In this document: positions 26,977-37,862 of the stretch, one piece after another
Layout of the letters: each line of letters starts with the position of its first letter
Numbering within the stretch: position 1 is the stretch's first letter
DNA from: Pediococcus stilesii
GTDB lineage: Bacteria; Bacillota; Bacilli; Lactobacillales; Lactobacillaceae
Assembly (NCBI RefSeq): GCF_001437075.1
Contig: NZ_JQBX01000005.1
Span: 48,292-112,291 of the forward strand
DNA length: 64,000 nt
Direction: 5' to 3'
Program-made: the position numbers and the translations under genes
The notes under the pieces: generated by a model
The model's database searches: none
Told to the model about the DNA's origin: nothing
What the model saw: the letters and a program-made list of their open reading frames with translations, nothing else

Positions 26977-28515
26977 TTAGTGTCTAAAGTGACGACGTCC
27001 ACTAAATACTAGTGTAATTCCGTATTCATCCGCTTTATCAATTGAATCCTGATCTTTGATACTCCCACCAGGTTCAACGATCGCTTTAATGCCATGTTTA
27101 GCTGCAAACTCAACACAATCATCCATCGGGAAGAATGCGTCCGAAGCCATCACCGCGTTTTTAAAATCTGCAGATGCTTCGGCCTGATTAATGGCGATTT
27201 CAACCGAACCGATTCGATTCATCTGTCCAGCTCCAATTCCTAAGGTTTGATGAGCGGTGGTAACAACGATTGCGTTACTCTTAACATGTTTAACAACCGT
27301 TTGACCAAAGACCATTGCTTGAATTTCTTCTTCCGTTGGTTGACGTTTTGAAACAACCTTGAAGTCTTTTTCTGTTTCAACCACAGCATCTTGATCTTGT
27401 AATAACAATCCTCCCATGACCGAAACCGTTTCTAATTCTTTATCATCCAGTCGCTTAGTGAAATCAACCGTCATCAATCGAACATTTTTCTTTTTCGCTA
27501 GTACTTCAAAAGCATCATCATCAAAACTTGGAGCAATAATTATTTCGAGAAAAATTTGATGCATCTTTTCGGCGGTCGCCAAATCTACTGGACGGTTCAA
27601 GACGATAATTCCACCAAATATTGACATTGAATCTGCCGCATAAGCTCGATCCCAAGCTTCTTCGATGGAGTCTCCCAAACCGATTCCACAGGGATTCATG
27701 TGTTTAACTGCGACGACAGCTGGTTGATTAAATTCGGCGTTCATCTTCAAGGCCGCATCGGCATCTTTGATATTGTTATAGGAAAGTTCTTTTCCATGTA
27801 ATTGTTTTGCTTGTGCGATTGAGAATGGTACTGGAATGGCATCTTCATAAAAGGCCGCTTTTTGATGACTGTTTTCACCATATCGCAATGCTTGTTTTTT
27901 AGTATATGTCATAGTTAGATTTTCAGGAAATTCCTCAGAAACATTTTGTCCCAAATACTTAGCAATTAAAGCGTCATAAGCAGCGGTATGTTGGAAAACT
28001 TTTAATGCTAAATTCCGACGAAAATCAATATCATCTGTTTGATTAGTAATCGCATCCAATACAGGTTGATAATCACTTGGATCAACCACTGGTAAAACTG
28101 ATACAAAGTTCTTTGCTGAGGAGCGGAGCATGCTTGGACCACCAATATCAATTTGTTCGATTGCTTCTGGTTCGGTTACCCCATCACGCATAATAGTGGA
28201 CTTAAATGGATATAGATTGACACAAACTAGATCGATTAAATCGATGTTGTGTTCCTTTAAAGCCGCCATATGTTCTGGAAGGTCGCGGCGAGCAAGTAGC
28301 CCACCATGAATGACAGGATGAAGCGTCTTAACACGCCCATCAAGCATTTCAGGAAAGCCGGTAATTTCTTCAACACCAATCACATTAATTTGGGCATCTT
28401 CGAGTGCTTTTTTGGTTCCACCAGTCGAAACGAGTCTATAACCTCTTTCAACTAGGCCTTTCGCAAAATCAACAATTCCTGTTTTATCTGATACGCTTAT
28501 CAATGCTGTTTTCAT
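26977..28515 (-). CDS. purH: Bifunctional AICAR transformylase/IMP cyclohydrolase
   Basis: A 512-residue two-domain enzyme for the last two steps to IMP. The N-terminal third ([25 protein letters not shown]) is the MGS-like IMP cyclohydrolase domain; the remainder is the transformylase domain with KHMNPCGIG and the folate-site region. The ATG at 28515 has AGGAG at 10 bases; the ATG six codons upstream has no RBS. Confidence 0.97.
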   Translation of the reverse strand: MKTALISVSDKTGIVDFAKGLVERGYRLVSTGGTKKALEDAQINVIGVEEITGFPEMLDGRVKTLHPVIHGGLLARRDLPEHMAALKEHNIDLIDLVCVNLYPFKSTIMRDGVTEPEAIEQIDIGGPSMLRSSAKNFVSVLPVVDPSDYQPVLDAITNQTDDIDFRRNLALKVFQHTAAYDALIAKYLGQNVSEEFPENLTMTYTKKQALRYGENSHQKAAFYEDAIPVPFSIAQAKQLHGKELSYNNIKDADAALKMNAEFNQPAVVAVKHMNPCGIGLGDSIEEAWDRAYAADSMSIFGGIIVLNRPVDLATAEKMHQIFLEIIIAPSFDDDAFEVLAKKKNVRLMTVDFTKRLDDKELETVSVMGGLLLQDQDAVVETEKDFKVVSKRQPTEEEIQAMVFGQTVVKHVKSNAIVVTTAHQTLGIGAGQMNRIGSVEIAINQAEASADFKNAVMASDAFFPMDDCVEFAAKHGIKAIVEPGGSIKDQDSIDKADEYGITLVFSGRRHFRH

Positions 28516-28534
28516 GAATAAAATTCTCCTCATC

Positions 28535-29116
28535 TCATTTAATTAACGCGCGTTGGCGTAAAACTTTGCATAAACTATCAAAATATAGCTGGTGTTCTAC
28601 CCGATGAATTTTAGCGGCTAAACTTTCCACGCTGTCGTCTGGCAAAATATTAACTGCTTCTTGAGCAATAATCGGACCGGTATCAATCCCTGTATCGATC
28701 CAGTGCACCGTCACGCCAGTAACCTTAACTCCGTAATTAAAGGCGTCCTCAATCCCATTTTTCCCTGGAAATGCTGGTAACAATGCTGGGTGCAAATTAA
28801 CGATCGATTGTGGATAGGCACTTAAAAGTACATCCGTCACGATTTTCATGTATCCTGCTAAAACAATTAAATCCAATTTATACTGTCGTAATTCTTTTAA
28901 GATCGCCATTTCATAGGCCTTTTTACTTTCAAATTCATTTAAGCGATGTGTCCAAACCGGAATATTTCTTTTACGTGCTTCGTTTATCACCAACGCCGTA
29001 GGTTGATCACAAATTAAACATTGAATTCGAATTGGTAACTTGGACTTTTGAATATGCTGATCTAAAGCAACAAAATTAGTTCCCGTCCCAGATGCAAAAA
29101 TCGCAATATTAGCCAT
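28535..29116 (-). CDS. purN: Phosphoribosylglycinamide formyltransferase
   Basis: A 193-residue folate-dependent transformylase (step 3). Seen: [33 protein letters not shown] with the catalytic Asn/His, and the Asp in [13 protein letters not shown]. The ATG at 29116 has GGAG at 7 bases. The first eight bases overlap the purM end, so translation is probably coupled. Confidence 0.96.
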   Translation of the reverse strand: MANIAIFASGTGTNFVALDQHIQKSKLPIRIQCLICDQPTALVINEARKRNIPVWTHRLNEFESKKAYEMAILKELRQYKLDLIVLAGYMKIVTDVLLSAYPQSIVNLHPALLPAFPGKNGIEDAFNYGVKVTGVTVHWIDTGIDTGPIIAQEAVNILPDDSVESLAAKIHRVEHQLYFDSLCKVLRQRALIK

Positions 29117-30161
29117 TGTCACTCTCCAAAAGTTCAACGGCAGGAGCATCTTGTGATCTTCTTTTTACATTTCCAATTTCGTAAAATAACTCGTTATTAT
29201 TTGCTAAAATTTGCTCCACACGGTCAACTTGATCGCGCTTAACCGCTAAAACCATTCCAATTCCCATATTAAAAGTCTGATACCGTTCGGATTGACTAAG
29301 GTCACCTAATTGACTTAGCAAACTAAAAATTAGTGGAATTGGCCAGCTTTGTAAATTAAATTCTGCTTGTAAATTGTCTGGTAACATTCGTGGCACGTTA
29401 TCCAATAATCCACCACCTGTAATATGAGCTGCGCCACGAATTAGATGCTCTTCTAGTAATGGGCGTAGCGTATTCACGTAGATACGGGTTGGTGTCAGTA
29501 ATTCAGTAATTAAATCTTGGTTTAGCTCCTTTGGCACATCGGTAAATTGATACTGGTGATCTTCAAATAAAATTTTTCGAACCAATGAATATCCGTTACT
29601 ATGCAATCCACTCGATGGTAAACCAATTAATACATCGTCCTCGGATACCATTGCTGGGCTGAAAAGACTGTCTTTATTAGCTAGCCCAACCGCAAATCCG
29701 GCTAAATCAAAGTGATTTTTTTCATAAATTCCGGGCATTTCAGCTGTTTCACCGCCAAGTAACGCAATTGAATGCGTTTGACATGCCTTCAAAACACCAT
29801 TCAGGATCTTTTTAACCTGCTGTTCATCAAGATGCGATAATGCTAAATAATCTAAGAAGAATAGCGGTAAAGCTCCTTGAGCTAGCAAATCATTTACACA
29901 CATAGCGACCAAATCTTGACCAATTGTTTCAACCCGATCGGCTTCAGCAGCAAGTAACACTTTTGTACCAACCCCATCCGTACCAGCTACTAAAACTGGA
30001 TGATCCAACTGGTCGGAAGACATTTGATAACATCCAGCAAAACTCCCAATTCCACCTAGAATATGAGGATCGTTATGGATCAAATTCTTTTTTAAATCTT
30101 CAACAACGGCTTCACCCGCAGCGATGTTTACGCCCGCCTTTTCATATGCATTTTTAGTCAT
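29109..30161 (-). CDS. purM: Phosphoribosylformylglycinamidine cyclo-ligase (AIR synthetase)
   Basis: A 350-residue enzyme for step 5, ATP-dependent ring closure of FGAM to AIR. Seen: the N-terminal KAGVNIAAGEAVVEDLK, GTDGVGTKVLLA, VAMCVNDLLAQGALPLFFLDYLA and GGGLLDNVPRMLP. It shares its fold with PurL. The ATG follows GGAGG. Abuts purF. Confidence 0.97.
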   Translation of the reverse strand: MTKNAYEKAGVNIAAGEAVVEDLKKNLIHNDPHILGGIGSFAGCYQMSSDQLDHPVLVAGTDGVGTKVLLAAEADRVETIGQDLVAMCVNDLLAQGALPLFFLDYLALSHLDEQQVKKILNGVLKACQTHSIALLGGETAEMPGIYEKNHFDLAGFAVGLANKDSLFSPAMVSEDDVLIGLPSSGLHSNGYSLVRKILFEDHQYQFTDVPKELNQDLITELLTPTRIYVNTLRPLLEEHLIRGAAHITGGGLLDNVPRMLPDNLQAEFNLQSWPIPLIFSLLSQLGDLSQSERYQTFNMGIGMVLAVKRDQVDRVEQILANNNELFYEIGNVKRRSQDAPAVELLESDNG

Positions 30162-31630
30162 TACACTTCCTCCATCTCCACCGTTGCCGATAGCACCCGT
30201 TCATCGGCCGTTTTAGGAGCCTCAAAATCCGCCGCGTAGTCATAGAGCGGAGTTGGGTAGTTACCATCAAAATACGCAACACATAATCCTTCATTGGGAG
30301 CATTATGTTTTAAATCAATTGCCTTAATTAAGCCTGGTAAACTCAAAAAATGTAGTGAATCGGCACCAATCATCGCCCGCATTTCTTCAACCGAATGGTT
30401 AGCCGCCATTAATTCACGCGTATGCTCAATATCAATACCGTAAAAACATGGATATTTAAGCGGTGGTGAACTAATCATTAGATGTACGGATTTGGCACCC
30501 GCAGTTTTTAACATTTTAACGATGTACTTGCTGGTGGTTCCGCGAACAATCGAATCGTCTACCAATGCAACGTTTTTTCCATCCACAACCGCCTTTAAAG
30601 CGGATAATTTCATTTTTACACCCTGTTCGCGCAATTCCTGCGTCGGTTGAATAAAAGTTCGACTACTATATTGGTTTTTTATCAATCCCATTTCGTTGGG
30701 AACGTTCAGCGCTAAGGCTACCCCTGAGGCCGCTGACAAGGAAGAATTGGGAACTCCAACAACAATATCAACATCGATTGGATTCTCTTTCGCCAATTGA
30801 TACCCCATTCGCTGACGTGCCAAATGGACATTAACCCCATAAATATTGGAATCAGGTCGGGCAAAGTAGATATACTCCATTGAACAAACAGCCAATTGAG
30901 TTTGATTTGTATAGTTAGTGATGCTCATCCCATTATCGTCAATTTGAACTAACTGACCTGGCTTAACATCCTGAACAAAACGCGCACCGACAACATCCAA
31001 AGCACATGTCTCACTTGCAACAACAAATGAGCCATTTTCCAATTGTCCAATCGACAGAGGACGAAATCCATTTGGATCAAGCGCCGCGTATAAGGCATCT
31101 TTGGTTAAAATCAAATATGCAAAGCCACCTTTAATTTGATTTAAGCTCGCCTTTAATCGTTCGACAAACGTCGCTTCCTTTTGGCGCTGGATTAGATGCA
31201 TCAAAACTTCAGTGTCTGAATTCGATTGAAAAGTCGCTCCACTTTTTTCAAGCACACGTCGACTACTAACAGCGTTGGTTAAATTTCCATTATGTGCCAT
31301 TGCCACATCGCCATCTAGGTAGTGAAAAAGTAATGGTTGAATATTTTCGATGCCGTGACTTCCGGCTGTTCCATAGCGAACATGTCCAATTGCACTTGTT
31401 CCAACTAAAGTATCCAAAGCCTCGGGACGACTAAAAACATCCGCCAATAATCCCATACCTTTGTGGCCCAAAAGCTGACCATTCTCCTGTCGAACTACGA
31501 TTCCTGCGCCTTCTTGTCCTCGATGTTGTAAGCTGTGAAGACCAAAATACGTTCTCTTGGCGGCTTCGGGATCGTTCCAAACACCAAAAATTCCGCACTC
31601 TTCGTTAAGGCTTTTTACTTCAGTTGCCAT
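30161..31630 (-). CDS. purF: Amidophosphoribosyltransferase
   Basis: A 489-residue enzyme for the committed first step, PRPP plus glutamine to phosphoribosylamine. Domains: class II glutamine amidotransferase with an 11-residue propeptide before Cys12 ([14 protein letters not shown]), and a PRTase domain with [15 protein letters not shown]. subtilis-type enzymes carry a 4Fe-4S cluster. The start overlaps the purL end by 16 bases. Confidence 0.97.
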   Translation of the reverse strand: MATEVKSLNEECGIFGVWNDPEAAKRTYFGLHSLQHRGQEGAGIVVRQENGQLLGHKGMGLLADVFSRPEALDTLVGTSAIGHVRYGTAGSHGIENIQPLLFHYLDGDVAMAHNGNLTNAVSSRRVLEKSGATFQSNSDTEVLMHLIQRQKEATFVERLKASLNQIKGGFAYLILTKDALYAALDPNGFRPLSIGQLENGSFVVASETCALDVVGARFVQDVKPGQLVQIDDNGMSITNYTNQTQLAVCSMEYIYFARPDSNIYGVNVHLARQRMGYQLAKENPIDVDIVVGVPNSSLSAASGVALALNVPNEMGLIKNQYSSRTFIQPTQELREQGVKMKLSALKAVVDGKNVALVDDSIVRGTTSKYIVKMLKTAGAKSVHLMISSPPLKYPCFYGIDIEHTRELMAANHSVEEMRAMIGADSLHFLSLPGLIKAIDLKHNAPNEGLCVAYFDGNYPTPLYDYAADFEAPKTADERVLSATVEMEEV

Positions 31631-33819
31631 TCTAAGGCTCCCTTCCAGCTTGCTTGAGCCTGTTTCAAATCAATTTGGAGTAAACTATCGCTGGCTTGAA
31701 TTCGTAACTGTTGTCCACCGACCACTCCAAGGTATGTGGCCGCATTTCCGGCCATCTTTTCAAATTGAGTTTGATTTTCTGGATCAACTGTCACAATAAA
31801 ACGTGATTGCGTTTCGGAAAATAACTGTCCTCCCGTTAACTGGGTTTTAACGCTAAAACCGCGACCAGAAGCAAAGCTACTTTCTGCTAAACCGATTGCC
31901 AGTCCACCTTCAGCTAAATCATGGGCACTTTTAATTAATCGTTGATGAATCAGTTTAGTGACTAATTGTTGCTGCTTTTTTTCGTATTCAAGGTCAAAAT
32001 CAAAAAGTTGACCATGAATATCTGTATCCTGCATTTTTTGAATTTCGCTTCCATTGAAATCATCGCCCGTTTTTCCCAAAACGTAGATCAAATCGCCGTC
32101 TTTCTTGAAATCAAGCGTTGTAATCCAATCCAGATTTTCAATTAATCCAACCATTCCAACCATTGGCGTTGGATAAATCGGTTGTTGGTTAGACTCGTTA
32201 TAAAGCGAAACATTACCTGAAATAACCGGAGTATCAAACGTTGCGCAGGCTTCCGCCATCCCCTTAGTTGCCTGCTCTAATTCGTAGTAACTTTCTGGAT
32301 CCTCCGGACTACCAAAGTTCAAACAATCCGTAATTGCAAGTGGAATTCCACCCGTTGCGACAATATTACGTGCCGCTTCACTAACCGCGATTTGACCGCC
32401 GATTTGCGGATCTAAATACAAGTAGCGTGGATTGGCGTCGGTCGTCATCGCTAACGCTTTTTTTGTCCCGCGAATCCTAACAACTGCCGCATCACTTCGG
32501 TCGGTTGAAATGGTATTGGTTTGAACTTGAGAGTCATAACGCTCGTAAATGGCGCTTTTATTTGCAATTGTTGGTTGTTTTAATATTTGTTCAAAAGTAT
32601 TGGTTAAATTATCAATTTGTGGATACCATTGTCCAGCTTTGTTACTAATGTGAGCCGGTTTTTGGCTAGGTTGCCGATAAACTGGCGCCTCATCAACCAA
32701 CGCGTGGATTGGAACATCCGCAACCAATTGATTCTTAAAAAAGAGCTGGTATTGCTTATTTGCGGTTACCTTACCAATTTGAACGGCTTCACTGTCATAA
32801 CGTCGGAATAGTTCTTCCACTTCGCGTTCATGACCCTGTTTGATACAAAGCAGCATTCGTTCTTGAGACTCAGAAAGCATCAGTTCGTACGGAATCATTC
32901 CATTTTCACGTTTAGGAACTGTATCTAAATTGATCTCCATTCCATAGCCAGCCTTCGCACCCATTTCAGCGGATGAAGAGACCAATCCAGCGGCACCCAT
33001 ATCTTGAATTCCAACTAGAATATCCGAATGTTCATGAATTAGTTCCAAACAGGCTTCCATCAATTGTTTTTCTGCAAAGGGGTCTCCAACTTGAACGGCA
33101 GAGCGCTGTGTTTCGTGTTCGTCACTAAACTCGGTCGAAGCGAAAATTGCTCCTTGAATCCCATCCCGTCCAGTCTTGGCACCGACATAGTAAATCGAAT
33201 TGCCAACACCAGCAGCGGCACCCTTTTGCTGGTCATTAACATCTAGTAGTCCTACGCACATCGCGTTCATCACCGGATTACTTTGATAAATCGAATCAAA
33301 CGTTGTTTCGCCACCAACCGTCGGAATTCCCATACAATTTCCATAATCACCAATTCCAGCAATTGTTTGATCAACCAGATATTTTGTATGTGCGTCATTT
33401 AGTTCGCCAAAATGTAGACTGTCCATAAGCGCAATTGGCCGTGCTCCCATCGAAAAAATGTCCCGAACGATTCCACCTACTCCAGTTGCGGCACCTTGAT
33501 ATGGTTCAACCGCTGTCGGATGATTATGACTTTCTGCCTTAAACACCACCGCCTGGCCGTCTCCAATGTCAACGATTCCTGCTCCCTCGCCTGGGCCCTG
33601 CAGGATTTGATCTCCAGTCGTTGGAAATTGTTTTAAGAGTGGCTTTGAATTCTTGTAAGAACAATGCTCACTCCACATTGCAGCAAATAATCCTGTTTCA
33701 GTAAAATTAGGCAATCTTCCTAAATCATTTTGAATTTGTTGATATTCGTCTTCGCTTAGCCCCCATTGTAAATATAGCTTTTGATCGCGAATTTCAGTTG
33801 GTGTTAGCTCCGTCATCAT
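31615..33819 (-). CDS. purL: Phosphoribosylformylglycinamidine synthase, large subunit
   Basis: A 734-residue small-type PurL (step 4), which needs PurS and PurQ as partners, both encoded just upstream. Seen: [14 protein letters not shown] near the N-terminus, [37 protein letters not shown] with catalytic His, and the second AIRS-like half. GGAG lies 9 bases before the double ATG at 33819. Confidence 0.97.
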   Translation of the reverse strand: MMTELTPTEIRDQKLYLQWGLSEDEYQQIQNDLGRLPNFTETGLFAAMWSEHCSYKNSKPLLKQFPTTGDQILQGPGEGAGIVDIGDGQAVVFKAESHNHPTAVEPYQGAATGVGGIVRDIFSMGARPIALMDSLHFGELNDAHTKYLVDQTIAGIGDYGNCMGIPTVGGETTFDSIYQSNPVMNAMCVGLLDVNDQQKGAAAGVGNSIYYVGAKTGRDGIQGAIFASTEFSDEHETQRSAVQVGDPFAEKQLMEACLELIHEHSDILVGIQDMGAAGLVSSSAEMGAKAGYGMEINLDTVPKRENGMIPYELMLSESQERMLLCIKQGHEREVEELFRRYDSEAVQIGKVTANKQYQLFFKNQLVADVPIHALVDEAPVYRQPSQKPAHISNKAGQWYPQIDNLTNTFEQILKQPTIANKSAIYERYDSQVQTNTISTDRSDAAVVRIRGTKKALAMTTDANPRYLYLDPQIGGQIAVSEAARNIVATGGIPLAITDCLNFGSPEDPESYYELEQATKGMAEACATFDTPVISGNVSLYNESNQQPIYPTPMVGMVGLIENLDWITTLDFKKDGDLIYVLGKTGDDFNGSEIQKMQDTDIHGQLFDFDLEYEKKQQQLVTKLIHQRLIKSAHDLAEGGLAIGLAESSFASGRGFSVKTQLTGGQLFSETQSRFIVTVDPENQTQFEKMAGNAATYLGVVGGQQLRIQASDSLLQIDLKQAQASWKGALEWQLK

Positions 33820-33836
33820 GTTTAAGGGCTCCTTTA

Positions 33837-34511
33837 TTAAATGTTTTGCGCAACACTTTCAATTAAACTTTGAAATAATAGTTTTCCATCCGCTCCACCC
33901 AACAGAGCGTCACTCGCTCGCTCTGGATGAGGCATCATGCCAAGAACATTTCCCCGTTCATTAGTAATTCCAGCGATATCATCTGTACTACCATTGGGGT
34001 TCCCCTGATAGCGGAAAAGAATTTGTTGATTTGATTCTAATTTTTTTAATGTATCTTCATCGCAATAGTAGTTTCCCTCACCATGTGCGATTGGAAACAT
34101 GACCGTCTGATTCAAGTTGAAACGACTTGTAAATCGGGTTTGTGAATTCTCGACCGTTAGTTTTTGGGGTTTACAAATGAAATTCAAACTATCATTTCGT
34201 CGCAATGCCCCAGGCAAGAGACCCGCTTCGGTCAACACTTGAAACCCATTACAAATCCCAACTACTGGTCGTCCACTGTCAGCAAAGCGTTTGACGGCCT
34301 CCATAATTGGCGAGAAGCGTGCAATTGCGCCACTGCGAAGATAATCGCCATATGAAAATCCACCTGGGATGAAGACTGCGGCCGTGTTTTCAGGGAGTTC
34401 TTCTTCTCGATAATCAACAAACACGGGTGTCACGTTCATTACATCCTGCAACGTATAAAACATGTCCCAATCACAATTCGATCCTGGAAAACGAATAATG
34501 CTATACTTCAT
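33837..34511 (-). CDS. purQ: Phosphoribosylformylglycinamidine synthase, glutaminase subunit
   Basis: A 224-residue class I glutamine amidotransferase that supplies ammonia to PurL. Seen: [39 protein letters not shown] with nucleophile Cys, and HGEGNYY and the PHPERA end with the triad His and Glu. It lies 17 bases before purL and 2 bases after purS. Confidence 0.97.
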   Translation of the reverse strand: MKYSIIRFPGSNCDWDMFYTLQDVMNVTPVFVDYREEELPENTAAVFIPGGFSYGDYLRSGAIARFSPIMEAVKRFADSGRPVVGICNGFQVLTEAGLLPGALRRNDSLNFICKPQKLTVENSQTRFTSRFNLNQTVMFPIAHGEGNYYCDEDTLKKLESNQQILFRYQGNPNGSTDDIAGITNERGNVLGMMPHPERASDALLGGADGKLLFQSLIESVAQNI

Positions 34512-34513
34512 CT

Positions 34514-34774
34514 TTATTCCTCCACTTTTGCTGCTTCGGTGATTTCGTAACGATAGGTTTCCATATTAACGTTTGCCAATAATTCATCACACATTTTATT
34601 AACTTGCTCGTCAATATTTTGTCCATTATCTTTAATCTGCATCTCAAAATATTTTCCAACGGTCACCTGCATTACATCTTGATGTTCCATTCGATGTAGT
34701 GCGGTTTTAATTGCTTCACCTTGGGGATCCAAAATTGATTTTTTATACGTAACATATACTTTAACGTTATACAT
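34514..34774 (-). CDS. purS: Phosphoribosylformylglycinamidine synthase subunit PurS
   Basis: An 86-residue adaptor that dimerises and bridges PurQ and PurL in the Gram-positive complex. Seen: [22 protein letters not shown] and the C-terminal [11 protein letters not shown]. The ATG overlaps the last eight bases of purC. Confidence 0.95.
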   Translation of the reverse strand: MYNVKVYVTYKKSILDPQGEAIKTALHRMEHQDVMQVTVGKYFEMQIKDNGQNIDEQVNKMCDELLANVNMETYRYEITEAAKVEE

Positions 34775-35495
34775 GTGCTTCCTCCTGAGAATTAATCAAG
34801 CGGTCCAAAACTTCTTGGTAGACGGTAACTAAATCGCCCGTTTTCTTTCGAAAAACATCTTTATCAAAAGATGCCCTGGTTTCTAAATCAACTAATCGAC
34901 AAGAATCCGGTGAAATTTCATCAGCGAGGATGATTTCTCCCTCACTGTTTTTTCCAAATTCAACTTTAAAATCAACCAATTCCAGTCCAGCTTGGGCAAA
35001 ACGTTGCTTGAGAATCGAATTAATTCGTAAAGCCATTTCTTGCAATATTTCTCCTTCTTCAGCCGTAATTATTTTCAAAGCCTGTGCCTGATTGGTGTTG
35101 ATAAACGGATCGTCTAGGGCATCCGATTTATAAAAAAATTCCACTACTGGTTGATCGAACTCTTGCAAATACGGCACATCAAATTTTCGTTGAAAACTAC
35201 CAGACGCCGCATTGCGAACGACCACTTCAAGTGGAATAATATTAACTTTTAAATTTAATTGTTCATTTTTAGAAATCTTTTTAATAAAGTCCGTGTGAAT
35301 ACCTTTTGCATTTAATAGTTCAAAAATCATGCAATCAATTTGATTATTTAAGGTTCCTTTACCTTCAACGTGATCTTTTCTCTTACCGTTTAGAGCGGTT
35401 GCTTGATCCATGTATTCAACCCATACATTTTCTGTTTCATCGGTATTATAAAGCCGTTTTGCTTTTCCTTCTTTAATCAAAGTTGTCTTTTTCAT
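34767..35495 (-). CDS. purC: Phosphoribosylaminoimidazole-succinocarboxamide synthase (SAICAR synthetase)
   Basis: A 242-residue ATP-dependent ligase joining aspartate to CAIR (step 8). Seen: LIKEGKAKRLYNTD, VVVRNAASGSFQRK, LVDFKVEFGKN and ILADEISPDSCRL. It begins at 35495, sharing one base with the purK stop. Confidence 0.97.
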   Translation of the reverse strand: MKKTTLIKEGKAKRLYNTDETENVWVEYMDQATALNGKRKDHVEGKGTLNNQIDCMIFELLNAKGIHTDFIKKISKNEQLNLKVNIIPLEVVVRNAASGSFQRKFDVPYLQEFDQPVVEFFYKSDALDDPFINTNQAQALKIITAEEGEILQEMALRINSILKQRFAQAGLELVDFKVEFGKNSEGEIILADEISPDSCRLVDLETRASFDKDVFRKKTGDLVTVYQEVLDRLINSQEEAHV

Positions 35496-36637
35496 TATTC
35501 TTCATTCTCCCAGATATGTTCTGTATTAACTGCATCTAATAATTGATGACGATCTCCCAGCATTGTAATGTGACCCATTTTACGGTTTTTGCGTGCTTCC
35601 AATTTTCCATAATCATGAAAATGCCAATTGGGGCGTTCAGGTAACCGATCCCTCGCCGGTTGTAGGTGTTGACCTAATAAATTAACCATTATCGCTTCTG
35701 AATGTAATTTGATTTTCGGAATTTCCAGTCCACAAATGCTTCGTATGTGTGCCTCAAATTGAGAAATATTGCACGCTTCGATTGAATAATGCCCCGAATT
35801 ATGTGGACGAGGCGCCAATTCATTAACCATCAGACGCCCGTCTTCGAGCATGAAGTATTCAATTCCAAGTACCCCTCTTAGACACAGTCCTTGAGCAATT
35901 TGTCGCGCAATCTTTTGTGCATTTTGCTGAACATCTTTTGAAACACGCGCTGGAACAATCGTTTCATGCAAAATATGATTTCGATGGATGTTTTCAACAA
36001 CTGGAAAACTTCTAATCTCACCATTACGACTCCGAGTTACCATTACTGAGAGTTCTTTGGCAAAATTTTGCTTCTTCTCTAAAATACAAATTGATTTTGA
36101 GACAAGTTCTTCACCGGCTTTTAAATCAGCTTCAGAATTTAAATCCTGCTGACCGTGACCATCATATCCACCCTCAACGGTCTTTAAGATGCTCGGAAAA
36201 CCGATTTTTTCAACGGCTTTTTTCAAATCGCTCGGATGCTCAACAGCAGCAAATGGCGTCACTGGAATATCGCGTCCCTCTAAAAAATTCTTTTCGTGCA
36301 AACGATCGCCGGTTATTTCTAATAAATTAGTTCCTTGAGGAAGTGCCGTAATTTTTTGAGCCTCAGTCAGGCTATCCACATCGACGTTTTCAAACTCGTA
36401 GGTCAAAACGTCACTACGTTCTGCCAACTGCATTAATGCGCGATGGTTATCGTATTCTGCGACGATTTGAAAGTCACTTACCTGTGCTGTTGGACAATCG
36501 GGTAAAGGATCCAACACCCCGACCTTGTATCCCATTGCTTTTGCAGACAATGCGATCATTTGGCCCAGTTGTCCGCCTCCTACGATCCCAATCGTCGCTG
36601 GAGGTAAGAGAATTCCTCCTTCAGAATTGCATTTCAC
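35495..36637 (-). CDS. purK: N5-carboxyaminoimidazole ribonucleotide synthase
   Basis: A 380-residue ATP-grasp enzyme that carboxylates AIR with bicarbonate (step 6). Seen: IGIVGGGQLGQMI (N-terminal), TVEGGYDGHGQ, ELAPRPHNSGHYSIEAC. I chose the GTG at 36637: AGGAGG lies 9 bases before it and it lies inside the purE end, overlapping by 17 bases. A second SD-like GAAGGAGG inside the first codons has no usable start after it. Confidence 0.94.
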   Translation of the reverse strand: MKCNSEGGILLPPATIGIVGGGQLGQMIALSAKAMGYKVGVLDPLPDCPTAQVSDFQIVAEYDNHRALMQLAERSDVLTYEFENVDVDSLTEAQKITALPQGTNLLEITGDRLHEKNFLEGRDIPVTPFAAVEHPSDLKKAVEKIGFPSILKTVEGGYDGHGQQDLNSEADLKAGEELVSKSICILEKKQNFAKELSVMVTRSRNGEIRSFPVVENIHRNHILHETIVPARVSKDVQQNAQKIARQIAQGLCLRGVLGIEYFMLEDGRLMVNELAPRPHNSGHYSIEACNISQFEAHIRSICGLEIPKIKLHSEAIMVNLLGQHLQPARDRLPERPNWHFHDYGKLEARKNRKMGHITMLGDRHQLLDAVNTEHIWENEE

Positions 36638-37103
36638 TATTAATGGCCTCCTGTGTTTGTCTTTGGCGAAAATCATTTAGTTTAAGTACTAATTGTGAGT
36701 TTTCCACAGCTAAAATTTCAGTTGCTAGTAAAGCTGCGTTTTTGGCCCCAGCATTTCCAATTGCAGTAGTTGCAACCGGTACACCGCTTGGCATTTGAAC
36801 GATCGATAACAGTGAGTCCATTCCGTGTAATGCATGACTTTCAATTGGTACGCCAATCACTGGTAAAGTCGTATTTGCCGCCAGCATCCCTGGTAAATGT
36901 GCTGCCCCACCAGCTCCAGCAATGATTACGCCGTAGCCATTTGTAATAGCATCTTTGCTGAACTGTTGAAGCTGATCCGGCATTCGATGTGCCGAAATAA
37001 TATGTTTTTCATAATCGATTCCAAATTCGTCCAAAATGTTCGCCGTCAACTCCATTGTTGGCCAATCAGAAATTGAACCCATTACCACTGCAACTTTTTT
37101 CAT
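36621..37103 (-). CDS. purE: N5-carboxyaminoimidazole ribonucleotide mutase
   Basis: A 160-residue class I PurE, which moves the carboxyl group to make CAIR. Seen: VAVVMGSISDWPTMELT, YEKHIISAHRMPDQL, IIAGAGGAAHLPGMLA. The ATG at 37103 follows GAAAGGAAAC. First gene of the purEKCSQLFMNHD operon. Confidence 0.96.
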   Translation of the reverse strand: MKKVAVVMGSISDWPTMELTANILDEFGIDYEKHIISAHRMPDQLQQFSKDAITNGYGVIIAGAGGAAHLPGMLAANTTLPVIGVPIESHALHGMDSLLSIVQMPSGVPVATTAIGNAGAKNAALLATEILAVENSQLVLKLNDFRQRQTQEAINSEMQF

Positions 37104-37138
37104 GATGTTTCCTTTCTTATTGATCAATTTTCAATTTC

Positions 37139-37167
37139 AGTTTAACAACTGGCCAAAAATTAATCAA
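37139..37167 (-). promoter_or_regulatory. pur operon promoter
   Basis: TTGATT (37162-37167), 17 bases, TAAACT (37139-37144) on the minus strand, 36 bases before the purE ATG. Confidence 0.7.
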
Positions 37168-37171
37168 CCAT

Positions 37172-37214
37172 TTTTACGAACTATTTTATATTTTATTTTT
37201 ATAAATGTTCGTTT
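37172..37214 (-). promoter_or_regulatory. Pair of PurBoxes upstream of purE
   Basis: CGAAC at 37177-37181 on the plus strand and the inverted GTTCG at 37207-37211, each in an A/T-rich context (TTTACGAACTAT; AACGAACATTTA on the minus strand). They lie just upstream of the -35. This is the arrangement used by PurR, which activates pur genes when PRPP is high in Lactococcus. Confidence 0.75.
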
Positions 37215-37242
37215 TTAAAACTAAAAATTAATAGTTTGCATA

Positions 37243-37280
37243 AAAAAATACCGGAGATTATTCATCTCCGGTATTTTATC
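37243..37280 (-). terminator. Terminator of the hexulose operon
   Basis: AATACCGGAGA pairs with TCTCCGGTATT over 11 bp, 7-base loop, with T-runs on both strands. It lies between the PHI gene and the pur promoter region. Confidence 0.9.
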
Positions 37281-37319
37281 GGCAGCTTTTAGTCAGCCAA
37301 TTTGAGTATTTTTAATTGA

Positions 37320-37862
37320 TTATTCCATGTTAGAATGTGTCGACTTAGCCGAATCATTTGAGACATGATCCCGACGACTTAGCATTAAAGTCAAAACGTC
37401 CAAAGTAACATGAACACTTTGATCAAATAGTGAACTTAGCAACTGAATGGACTTTACCCCATCGCCAGTTTTTGTAGCACCAGGAACAACCACCGTTGCG
37501 TCGCCTAATTGTCCTAGAGGAGAATCAGCATTGCTAGTCAAAGCAACAATCTTCACACCATCGTCTTTAGCCTTTTGAGTCAATTCGAGGACACTACCTG
37601 TTTTTCCAGATCCTGAAACTGAAACCAAGACATCTTCGAGTTGAATCGACGGTGTAATTGTTTCACCAACAACGTACACTGTATAACCAATGTGCATTAA
37701 TCGCATGGCAAAACCCTTCGCCATTAATCCTGATCTTCCAGCACCCAAAACAAAAATTCGACGATCCTTTTGAATTATATTTTCGGCATCCTTTAGTTGA
37801 TCCTCTTGGACCATCCCCATTACTTCGTTGATTTCTCCAAGAACTTGATCGATTAGCTCCAT
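37320..37862 (-). CDS. hxlB: 6-phospho-3-hexuloisomerase-like SIS-domain protein
   Basis: A 180-residue single SIS-domain protein. Seen: RRIFVLGAGRSGLMAKGFAMRLMHIG and DVLVSVSGSGKTGSVLELTQKAK, the sugar-phosphate pocket. It matches the PHI family (HxlB), which interconverts D-arabino-3-hexulose 6-phosphate and fructose 6-phosphate. It is encoded directly next to the HPS-like gene, the classic RuMP pair. Last gene of the operon. An AgaS-like or other sugar isomerase role is possible. Confidence 0.85.
   Translation of the reverse strand: MELIDQVLGEINEVMGMVQEDQLKDAENIIQKDRRIFVLGAGRSGLMAKGFAMRLMHIGYTVYVVGETITPSIQLEDVLVSVSGSGKTGSVLELTQKAKDDGVKIVALTSNADSPLGQLGDATVVVPGATKTGDGVKSIQLLSSLFDQSVHVTLDVLTLMLSRRDHVSNDSAKSTHSNME

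Noticed and set aside
36608..36620. Second SD-like GAAGGAGG in the purK start region
   Set aside because: No ATG, GTG or TTG follows at a usable distance; the next in-frame ATG would remove the nucleotide-binding GGGQLGQ motif. The GTG at 36637 has its own AGGAGG.
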